Positions 1-4,662 of a stretch of DNA of 6,415 bases are shown piece by piece (the stretch's first letter is position 1; every line of letters begins with the position of its first letter). The stretch is from Oscillospiraceae bacterium (lineage in GTDB: Bacteria; Bacillota; Clostridia; Oscillospirales; Oscillospiraceae), in contig JAISKU010000112.1 of NCBI GenBank assembly GCA_031261245.1, forward strand, positions 1-6,415. Reading direction: 5' to 3'. Below the pieces are notes generated by a model. It did not search any database, was not told where the DNA came from, and saw only the letters and a program-made list of their open reading frames with translations. The position numbers were made by a program, and so were the translations under genes.

Positions 1-29
1 GGGTGGGGTATGTGATTAAAGATGAATAA
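1..29 (+). CDS. C-terminal tail of an OmpR/PhoB-family response regulator (partial)
   Basis: Reading from base 3 gives VGYVIKDE followed by TAA at 27-29. The V-G-Y-(V/R)-I ending is the usual last beta-hairpin of the winged-helix DNA-binding domain in OmpR/PhoB response regulators (family knowledge). Its stop overlaps the start of the downstream histidine kinase by 8 bases, the normal arrangement for a two-component pair. Only eight residues are visible, so the call rests on this short motif together with the neighbour. The gene would be the phosphorylation target of the kinase at 22-1344. Confidence 0.75.
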
Positions 30-1344
30 GTCTATTGCGCGGCGGCTGTCAAGGCGGCTGTTTTGGCGGCTTTTGGGGATATTCGTATCGCTGGATATCA
101 CGATAGCGATAATTTTCGGCGTTTCCGTCGCCGTGTACTGCGAGCGGCAGGCGGTGAGCGAGATAGCGTTTCGCCGCATTGACGAATCGAGCGGGGTGAT
201 AATACCGGAGGGCGCGTTCAAGCTGCCGGAGCCGATAAGGTGGATATTCCCCGAGGCGACGCGGGACGCGCGGCGCGTGATTACGAGGCACAGCTACGCC
301 GTGTACTCCGGCGAGGGGCAGGCGGTATTTTTTAACATCGGGGCGGTTATCGACGTCGCGCAGGGGGCGTTTATCGCGCTCGCAATCTGTGAGCTGATAA
401 CGCTGATTGACAAGTCGGTCAAGAACTCGCACCTGATTCACCGCAGCCTCGACCCGATATGGGAGCTGACGCAGGCGGCCGAGACGCTCGGCCGCGTGAC
501 GGCGGATGCGGGGCGGCCGCCGGACATGTCGGCGCTTGAGGGCGCGCTGGAGCGCATTGACGCGTCGAAGCTCGACACGCGGATTGAGCTGGACGCGACG
601 CAGACGGAGCTGCAAGGCCTCGCGGCGGCGATAAACGAGATGCTCGACCGCATACGGGCGGCGTACTCCGCGCAGATACGGTTTGTCTCCGACGCTTCTC
701 ACGAGCTGCGCACGCCGATAGCAGTGATTCAGGGGTACGCGAACCTGCTTGACAGGTGGGGGAAGAACGACGAAAAGACCTTGCAGGAGAGCATAGACGC
801 GATACGCGCCGAGGCGGCGTCGATGACGTCGCTCGTCGAGCAGCTGCTGTTCCTCGCGCGGGGGGATAACAACACGATTGAGCTCTCACCCGAGAGCTTT
901 GACCTGTTTGAGCTCGCGGAGGAGGCCGCGCGGGACGCGCGGCTGATTGACACGGCGCACGAGTACGCGGTGAAGGGCGCCCCGGCGGTCGTGTCGGCGG
1001 ACAAGCAGCTTATTAAGCAGGCGGTGCGGGCGCTGCTCGACAACGCGACGAAGTACACGGACCCGGGGGGGCTGATAACGCTCCGGACGGACGGTAAGGA
1101 CGGGCGGGCGGAGCTGTCGGTGACGGACACGGGGATTGGGATACCGGACGAGCTGCTGCCGAAGATTTTTGACAGGTTTGTGCGCGCCGACGAGTCGCGC
1201 GCGCGCTCCTCCGGCGGCGCGGGGCTGGGTCTCGCGATAGCGAAGTGGATAGTGTCGCGGCACGGCGGCCACCTCGAGGCCGTGTCGCGCGTGGGGATAG
1301 GCACGAGAATGACCATATCGCTTAAATCGGAGGAGAAAATATGA
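22..1344 (+). CDS. Membrane sensor histidine kinase (HAMP-HisKA-HATPase)
   Basis: A 440-residue two-component sensor kinase that should autophosphorylate on a histidine and pass the phosphate to the response regulator ending just upstream. A basic N-terminus leads into a first membrane segment (about residues 17-39). An outside region of about 60 residues follows, then a second hydrophobic segment (about 102-129) and a HAMP-like linker (about 130-215). The HisKA H-box SHELRTP has the phospho-accepting His227. The ATPase domain shows the N-box DNATKYTDPGG (Asn341), the G1 box DTGIGIP (Asp369), FDRF, and the G2 box GGAGLGLAIAK (about 398-408). All catalytic boxes are intact. The sensor region is short and shows no recognisable ligand domain, so the signal is unknown. 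The ATG at 22 overlaps the regulator's TAA. The gene's own TGA overlaps the next ATG by 4 bases, so three proteins appear to be made from one message. Confidence 0.95.
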   Translation: MNKSIARRLSRRLFWRLLGIFVSLDITIAIIFGVSVAVYCERQAVSEIAFRRIDESSGVIIPEGAFKLPEPIRWIFPEATRDARRVITRHSYAVYSGEGQAVFFNIGAVIDVAQGAFIALAICELITLIDKSVKNSHLIHRSLDPIWELTQAAETLGRVTADAGRPPDMSALEGALERIDASKLDTRIELDATQTELQGLAAAINEMLDRIRAAYSAQIRFVSDASHELRTPIAVIQGYANLLDRWGKNDEKTLQESIDAIRAEAASMTSLVEQLLFLARGDNNTIELSPESFDLFELAEEAARDARLIDTAHEYAVKGAPAVVSADKQLIKQAVRALLDNATKYTDPGGLITLRTDGKDGRAELSVTDTGIGIPDELLPKIFDRFVRADESRARSSGGAGLGLAIAKWIVSRHGGHLEAVSRVGIGTRMTISLKSEEKI

Positions 1345-1961
1345 AGAAGTATAAGCTTGTACCCTCGCTCGCCTGTGTTGTGATAATCGTGCTCGCCGTC
1401 TGGCTGAGATGGGGCGACGGCGGGGCGGAGCTCGAGCCCGTCACCGTCGTGCTGGACGGTCTGCCGGGCGTGAGCCACACGGGGATTTACGTGGCGCAGG
1501 AGCTCGGCTACTACCGCGACGCGGGGATAAAGCTCGACATCATACGCTTTGCGAACAAGGAGAACGTGGCGGCGCTTATCGCGACGGAGACAGGGGACTT
1601 CGGGATATCGTCGCGGGAGGACGTGGAGAGCGCGCGGGAGTCGGCGTTGCCGGTGCGGGCGATCGCGGCGGTGACGCAGGACGGCGCGCCTGTGATCGTG
1701 GCGTCGGAAACGATGCTTGCAAACAGGCCGGAGCTCGTGCGGGCGTTCCTCGCGGCGACGGCGAAGGGGTACGAGTACGCCGCAGCGGAGCCGGACAAGG
1801 CCGCCGCGATGCTGTACAAGGTCGCGGAGGGTGAGCTCGACGCGCTCAAGCAGGCGCAGCGCGTGATTTCGGAGAAGTATATAGGCGGCGCGGAAAAGTG
1901 GGGCGTGATGAGCGCGTCCGCGTGGGCGGCGGGGAGCATGACGAACGAATTTCTGCCGTGA
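1341..1961 (+). CDS. Short membrane-anchored NMT1/ThiY-like substrate-binding protein with missing core
   Basis: 206 residues. An uncleaved-looking hydrophobic segment (about 7-22) follows MKKYK. Cys12 lies before rather than after the hydrophobic run, so a lipoprotein signal is unlikely. Residues 34-113 resemble the first lobe of NMT1/THI5/ThiY-type binding proteins of ABC importers: SHTGIYVAQELGYYRDAGI, then GDFGISSREDVESAR and LPVRAIAAVTQ. From about residue 116 the sequence jumps to what is normally the end of the family: PVIVASETMLANRPELVRAFLAATAKGYEYA and a final WGVM..SAW. Family members are usually about 300-340 residues, so roughly 100 residues of the second lobe and ligand cleft are absent, without a frame break. 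The family's usual aromatic and Asn residues before HTG are also replaced (LDGLPGVSHTG). ATG 1341 is preceded by GGAGGAG (1329-1335). The protein may be a decayed transporter part or a reduced binding or sensory partner of the adjacent kinase. Family placement is fairly firm; function is not. Confidence 0.7.
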   Translation: MKKYKLVPSLACVVIIVLAVWLRWGDGGAELEPVTVVLDGLPGVSHTGIYVAQELGYYRDAGIKLDIIRFANKENVAALIATETGDFGISSREDVESARESALPVRAIAAVTQDGAPVIVASETMLANRPELVRAFLAATAKGYEYAAAEPDKAAAMLYKVAEGELDALKQAQRVISEKYIGGAEKWGVMSASAWAAGSMTNEFLP

Positions 1962-1977
1962 CGATTTTATATTTTGG

Positions 1978-2006
1978 TTGATAATCGGAAAAAGATGTAT
2001 TATAAT
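1978..2006 (+). promoter_or_regulatory. Sigma-A promoter of the SRP RNA
   Basis: TTGATA at 1978-1983 and TATAAT at 2001-2006 are separated by exactly 17 bases, only one mismatch from the vegetative consensus. The predicted start of transcription, 6-7 bases past the -10 box, falls at 2012-2013, where the closing helix of the SRP RNA begins. The local sequence is AT-rich against a GC-rich background. The -35 box begins 17 bases after the stop codon of the preceding gene, and no terminator is visible between them. Confidence 0.9.
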
Positions 2007-2011
2007 GATTG

Positions 2012-2287
2012 CAGGCCGCGCTAACCGGGGAGTCAGCGGTGCCCTGTAGCCCGCAATCCGCTACAGCGGGGGTGAATTCCTCCCCGAGGACTCGCGATGT
2101 GCCGTCTGACCCGCGTGTACGCGGCGATGAAGAGCCGGTCTCGCGCAACGCGCGCTCGTGAACCATGTCAGGCGGGGAACCGAGCAGCATTAAGCGACGT
2201 CGCGTGTGTGCCGTGAGGGCGCCGGTTCCGAGCCGGCTGCGAGGGTAACGGGTATATCGCGTTTTCGGAGGGCGGTGCGCGGCCTGA
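2012..2287 (+). ncRNA. ffs: Signal recognition particle RNA, large bacterial type with Alu domain
   Basis: RNA scaffold of the signal recognition particle. It binds Ffh and directs ribosomes making membrane and secreted proteins to FtsY. The 5' part carries the Alu-domain signature of Bacillus/Clostridium scRNA (gcggtgccctgta around 2036-2048, then ccgcaatccgct about 2051-2062). The S domain has the conserved aaccatgtcagg (2161-2172), a GGAA tetraloop (2176-2179) closed by CGG/CCG, and gagcagcattaag (2182-2194). The ends pair perfectly over 10 bp (2012-2021 with 2277-2286) as helix 1. The length of about 276 nt matches the roughly 270-nt Bacillus RNA and not the 114-nt 4.5S form. Ends are inferred from the promoter spacing and the closing helix. 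An SRP RNA gene next to dnaX is the same order as scr-dnaX in Bacillus subtilis. Confidence 0.95.
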
Positions 2288-2318
2288 TTCAAAGGAGAGC
2301 CGTCGGCTCTCTTTTGAA
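2288..2318 (+). terminator. Intrinsic terminator hairpin after SRP RNA
   Basis: A 14-bp stem (2288-2301 with 2305-2318, one G-U pair) closes on a 3-base loop, GTC. Its core is GAGAGCC/GGCTCTC followed directly by TTTT (2312-2315). It starts immediately after the SRP RNA closing helix. The U-tract is only four bases, so termination may be incomplete. No convincing promoter is visible between here and dnaX, so some readthrough could supply dnaX transcription. Confidence 0.8.
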
Positions 2319-2319
2319 T

Positions 2320-2358
2320 ATGCGGGGTGGTGCCCCCTCTGTCGCTGCGGCGACGTCT
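2320..2358 (+). repeat. Partial copy (B1) of the hairpin repeat in the dnaX leader
   Basis: Bases 2330-2354 are identical over 25 bp to 2385-2409, and the preceding ATGCGGG (2320-2326) also recurs at 2373-2379, so the two copies look like a diverged tandem duplication of about 53-55 bp. This copy keeps the first small hairpin (GTCGC/GCGAC) but lacks the second C-rich/G-rich hairpin of copy B2. With the next repeat it fills the gene-free interval 2319-2465, in which I see no credible coding sequence. Confidence 0.8.
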
Positions 2359-2384
2359 GAGTATGCGGAGAAATGCGGGACGGG

Positions 2385-2445
2385 GTGCCCCCTCTGTCGC
2401 TGCGGCGACATCTCCCCCGCCGAGCGGGGGCGATAAGGGGGACGA
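2385..2445 (+). repeat. Full-length copy (B2) of the hairpin repeat upstream of dnaX
   Basis: A compact palindromic element. An outer stem (CCCCCT 2388-2393 with AGGGGG 2436-2441) encloses two hairpins: GTCGC/GCGAC (2396-2400, 2405-2409) and CCCCCGC/GCGGGGG (2414-2420, 2424-2430, loop CGA). The result is a three-way-junction fold. About 55 of 60 aligned positions match a copy inside the dnaX coding region at 3671-3730. The architecture (small, palindromic, no coding capacity, several copies) resembles REP- or MITE-like intergenic elements. It ends just before the dnaX ribosome binding site and could influence dnaX mRNA structure. Confidence 0.85.
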
Positions 2446-2451
2446 ACGGGA

Positions 2452-2460
2452 TGTGGGGGA
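2452..2460 (+). promoter_or_regulatory. dnaX ribosome binding site
   Basis: TGTGGGGGA lies five bases before the ATG at 2466 and supports that start over the longer upstream reading frame. The in-frame ATG at 2451 lies just before this site and has no comparable site of its own. Confidence 0.65.
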
Positions 2461-2465
2461 AAAAC

Positions 2466-4253
2466 ATGTATCAGGCATTATACAGAAAATATCGGCCGAG
2501 GACGTTTGACGACGTGTCGGGGCAGGAGCATATCACGCGCACGCTGAAGAATCAGGTGGCGTCGGACAGGTGCTCCCACGCGTATTTGTTCGTGGGGACG
2601 CGCGGCACGGGAAAGACGTCGTGCGCGAAGATTCTGGCGCGCGCGATCAACTGCGAGCACCCCGTGGACGGCAGTCCGTGCAACGAGTGCGCGCCGTGCC
2701 GCGCGATAGAGTCGGGCGCGGCGATGGACGTCGTGGAGATGGACGCGGCGTCGAACAACGGCGTCGGCGACGTGCGCGCGCTGCGCGACGAGGCGATTTT
2801 CTCGCCGGCGGCGCTGAAAAAGCGCGTGTACATCATTGACGAGGTGCATATGCTGTCAAAAGAGGCGTTCAACGCGCTTCTGAAAATACTTGAGGAGCCG
2901 CCGGAGCATTTGATTTTCGTGCTCGCGACGACGGAGCTGTACAAGGTGCCGGCGACGATTGTGTCGCGGTGCCAGCGGTTTTCGTTCCACCGCCTGACGC
3001 GGGAGGCGATAGATGCGAGGCTGAGATTTGTCGCGTCGGCGGAGGGCGTGGCGCTCTCGGACGACGCGTCCGCGACGCTCGCGAGGCTCGCCGACGGGTC
3101 GATGCGCGACGGGCTGAGTCTCTTGGACCAGTGCGCGGGCGAGGGCGACGTGACGCTCGGACGCGTGCGGGAGCTCGTGGGGCTGCCGGAGGGCGACGCG
3201 GCGGCGTCGCTGTTGCGCGCCGTGGCCGCGCGGGACGCGGGCGGGGCGTTTTCGATACTCGATAGTCTGTACAGGGGCGGGACGGGGATCTCCGCGCTGT
3301 TTGACGAGCTGTCGGAGCTGGCGCGCGACGCGCTCGTGCTGAAATTTATGGCCGGCGGCGAGAATCTGCTGTCCGGCGCGGCGGATACGAAGGAGCTGAA
3401 GGCGCTCGGCGCGGCGTTCGGCGAGGCGCGGTTGCTTTACGCGCTGACGGCGCTGTCAAAGGCGCGGCGGGAGCTGACGCGCGGGGCGGGCGATAGGCTC
3501 GCGGCGGAGCTGTGCATTGCGTCGCTGTGCGACGAGAGATTGGAGAGTTACCCCGAGGCGCTGACGGCGAGAGTCGAGGCGTTGGAGGGGGGGAGGAGCG
3601 TCCGCGACGACGAGGGCGAACGGGGAAACGGGTCGTCGAGGACGCCGACCCCTACGAGGACGGAGGAAACGCCCCCTCTGTCGGCTGCGCCGACGTCTCC
3701 CCCGCCGAGCGGGGGCGATGAGGAGGACGAGGCGCCGTGGGCGGAAGAGGAACCAACGGGCGACGGTGCAGGGGCGATTACCTGTGCCCCGAGGGGTACC
3801 AATCGCCCGAAAACAGACGCAGAGACGGAGAACGACGGGGAAGAGGACGAGGAAGAACCCGTAGGGGCGGGGTTGACTCGCCCGGAGACGGGGGACGACG
3901 GAGAGGACGACGGGTCGTCGAGGACGCCGACCCCTACGGAGACGAAAGACGACGGTTTCTGGGACGAAATTCTGGCGAGGCTGGAGGTTTCGGGGGGGAT
4001 TATGGTGCTGCCGTTTGTGTCCGACGCGACGGCGGCGCTTACGGGCGATATTCTGACCGTCACGGTGACGGACAGCTTTGCCGTCGAAATGCTCGCCCGG
4101 GAGAGCGCGGCGGCGATGCTAAAGGCCGCGGCGGAGGAGATAATCGGGCGGCAGGTGGCGCTCAAAACCGTCGTCGGCGAGAACAAGGGGGCGGCGGAAA
4201 AGCTCGGCGATCTGTCGTCGCGGCTCGGCGACATAATACGATTTGACGAATGA
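2466..4253 (+). CDS. dnaX: DNA polymerase III subunit gamma/tau (clamp-loader ATPase)
   Basis: 595 residues. Motor subunit of the clamp loader, which places the beta sliding clamp on primed DNA and couples the replisome. The start MYQALYRKYRPRTFDDVSGQEHI is the family's typical N-terminus. The frame is open further upstream, but only through repeat sequence. Walker A is GTRGTGKTS (44-52, Lys50). The zinc site is Cys63, Cys72, Cys75, Cys78. Walker B is IIDEVH (Asp125, Glu126). The arginine-finger motif SRC is at 167-169. The AAA+ lid and oligomerisation domain extend to about residue 370. A low-complexity acidic, Pro- and Gly-rich linker (about 373-497) follows, then a conserved-looking C-terminal domain from FWDEIL (498) to the end. 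About half of the linker is encoded by palindromic repeats, listed separately. No frameshift site like the E. coli one appears in the linker, so a shorter gamma form is not predicted. The stop overlaps a promoter for ybaB. Confidence 0.97.
   Translation: MYQALYRKYRPRTFDDVSGQEHITRTLKNQVASDRCSHAYLFVGTRGTGKTSCAKILARAINCEHPVDGSPCNECAPCRAIESGAAMDVVEMDAASNNGVGDVRALRDEAIFSPAALKKRVYIIDEVHMLSKEAFNALLKILEEPPEHLIFVLATTELYKVPATIVSRCQRFSFHRLTREAIDARLRFVASAEGVALSDDASATLARLADGSMRDGLSLLDQCAGEGDVTLGRVRELVGLPEGDAAASLLRAVAARDAGGAFSILDSLYRGGTGISALFDELSELARDALVLKFMAGGENLLSGAADTKELKALGAAFGEARLLYALTALSKARRELTRGAGDRLAAELCIASLCDERLESYPEALTARVEALEGGRSVRDDEGERGNGSSRTPTPTRTEETPPLSAAPTSPPPSGGDEEDEAPWAEEEPTGDGAGAITCAPRGTNRPKTDAETENDGEEDEEEPVGAGLTRPETGDDGEDDGSSRTPTPTETKDDGFWDEILARLEVSGGIMVLPFVSDATAALTGDILTVTVTDSFAVEMLARESAAAMLKAAAEEIIGRQVALKTVVGENKGAAEKLGDLSSRLGDIIRFDE
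3628..3656 (+). repeat. Repeat A, copy 1, inside the dnaX linker
   Basis: A 29-bp sequence present again without a mismatch at 3910-3938. It has dyad symmetry at its ends (GGGTCG at 3630-3635 against CGACCC at 3646-3651) and encodes GSSRTPTPT (about residues 388-397). Its reverse complement begins CGTAGGGG, the same opening as repeat D, suggesting one repeat family inserted in both orientations. Confidence 0.85.
3671..3730 (+). repeat. Repeat B, copy 3, inside the dnaX linker
   Basis: Matches the leader element at 2387-2445 at about 55 of 60 positions, with one single-base gap. It keeps both hairpins: GTCGGC/GCCGAC (3680-3685, 3689-3694) and CCCCCGC/GCGGGGG (3699-3705, 3709-3715). The outer stem is weaker here. 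It encodes PPLSAAPTSPPPSGGDEED (about residues 402-421). The extra base in this copy changes the frame between its halves relative to the leader copy. Here the whole element reads open within dnaX. Confidence 0.9.
3769..3809 (+). repeat. Palindromic element C inside the dnaX linker
   Basis: GGGCGATT at 3772-3779 is the exact inverse of AATCGCCC at 3801-3808, and a nested CCCC-GA-GGGG hairpin lies at 3787-3796. It encodes GAITCAPRGTNRP (about residues 436-448), which places the only cysteine of the linker in an otherwise acidic tract. Only one copy is in the window, so calling it a member of the AGGGGCG-type repeat family is inference. Confidence 0.7.
3860..3884 (+). repeat. Palindromic element D inside the dnaX linker
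   Basis: It opens with CGTAGGGGCG (3860-3869) and carries GGGCG (3865-3869) inverted as CGCCC (3879-3883). It encodes PVGAGLTRP (about residues 465-473). The opening shares TAGGGG with the reverse complement of repeat A and AGGGGCG with element C. Single copy here and a short stem, so weaker than repeats A and B. Confidence 0.6.
3910..3938 (+). repeat. Repeat A, copy 2, inside the dnaX linker
   Basis: Identical over 29 bp to 3628-3656. The 282-base offset is a multiple of three, so it gives the same peptide, GSSRTPTPT, at about residues 482-491, shortly before the C-terminal domain. The flanking bases differ (gaggacg- versus aacgg-type surroundings), which fits two insertions or an old duplication with diverged flanks. 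Confidence 0.85.
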
Positions 4254-4271
4254 CGCCGCGAGGCGTATAAT
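4243..4271 (+). promoter_or_regulatory. Promoter for ybaB within the 3' end of dnaX
   Basis: TTGACG (4243-4248) and TATAAT (4266-4271) are exactly 17 bases apart. The -35 box lies in the last codons of dnaX and the -10 box just past its stop. Transcription would start near 4278, giving a leader of about 25 bases before the TTG start of ybaB. The motif is AT-rich in a GC-rich region and close to consensus, so it is unlikely to be chance. Confidence 0.8.
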
Positions 4272-4290
4272 TTGAAAAATAGGTTTTTGT

Positions 4291-4297
4291 GAGGTGG
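4291..4297 (+). promoter_or_regulatory. ybaB ribosome binding site
   Basis: GAGGTGG sits five bases before TTG at 4303. It overlaps the alternative GTG at 4294, which therefore serves as part of the ribosome binding site rather than as the start codon. Confidence 0.75.
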
Positions 4298-4302
4298 TTT
4301 TT

Positions 4303-4662
4303 TTGGCAAAGGGCGGATTTCAGGGCAGCCGCGGCGGGTTTTCCGGCGGCGGCGTGAACCCGAACATGATCAAACAGGCGCAGAAGATGCAGGCGGATTT
4401 GCTGAAAATGCAGGCGGAGCTTGAGGAGCGGACGTACTCGGCGAGCGCCGGGGGCGGCGCGGTCTCCGCGACGGTTTCAGGCAAGCACGAGCTTGTGACG
4501 CTTACGCTCTCCCCCGACGCGGTGGACCCGGAGGACGTCGAAATGCTCTCCGACCTGATAGTCGCGGCGGTGAACGAGGCGATGCGCACGGCGGACAAGG
4601 CGGCGAGCGACAACATGTCAAAGCTCACCGGCGGATTAAATTTGGGAGGATTGGGACTGTGA
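4303..4662 (+). CDS. ybaB: YbaB/EbfC family nucleoid-associated protein
   Basis: 119 residues with a TTG start. A small DNA-binding protein of the YbaB/EbfC family, which forms dimers and is normally encoded between dnaX and recR (yaaK in B. subtilis). A Gly-rich N-terminal tail, MAKGGFQGSRGGFSGGG, resembles that of clostridial members. It is followed by the helical segment MIKQAQKMQADLLKMQAELEE, then the beta region GGGAVSATVSGKHELVTLTLSPDAVDPEDVEMLSDLIVAAVNEA, which matches the family core, and a closing NMSKLTGGLNLGGLGL. The start is set by the Shine-Dalgarno site at 4291-4297 and the MAKGGF opening. It has its own promoter at the end of dnaX. Its stop overlaps the GTG start of the next gene by four bases. 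Confidence 0.93.
   Translation: MAKGGFQGSRGGFSGGGVNPNMIKQAQKMQADLLKMQAELEERTYSASAGGGAVSATVSGKHELVTLTLSPDAVDPEDVEMLSDLIVAAVNEAMRTADKAASDNMSKLTGGLNLGGLGL

Noticed and set aside
49..702. Long minus-strand reading frame opposite the histidine kinase
   Set aside because: Arg- and Pro-rich mirror of a GC-rich gene with no ribosome binding site or recognisable domain. The plus-strand kinase is unambiguous.
2314..2342. Promoter for dnaX using TTGAAT at 2314-2319
   Set aside because: No acceptable -10 box at 16-18 bases downstream (CTCTGT region), and the -35 candidate is part of the terminator stem.
2206..2436. Possible small protein overlapping the SRP RNA end and the repeats
   Set aside because: Lies over a structured RNA and its terminator, has no ribosome binding site, and its composition follows the repeats.
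2320..2445. CRISPR array from the repeated units before dnaX
   Set aside because: Only two unequal copies, each internally palindromic, no spacers of regular length and no cas genes nearby.
2373..2465. Upstream in-frame extension of dnaX by 31 residues, starting at the ATG at 2373 or 2451
   Set aside because: The extension is translated repeat B2. The family's normal N-terminus begins at MYQALYRKYRP, with a Shine-Dalgarno site five bases before ATG 2466.
2816..2822. GAAAAAG run in dnaX as a programmed frameshift site
   Set aside because: It lies in the ATPase domain near residue 118, not after domain III, and does not have the X-XXY-YYZ pattern in the zero frame. No slippery run was seen in the linker.
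4294..4302. GTG start for ybaB at 4294
   Set aside because: This GTG is inside the GAGGTGG ribosome binding site. TTG at 4303 has correct spacing and gives the family's MAKGGF opening.
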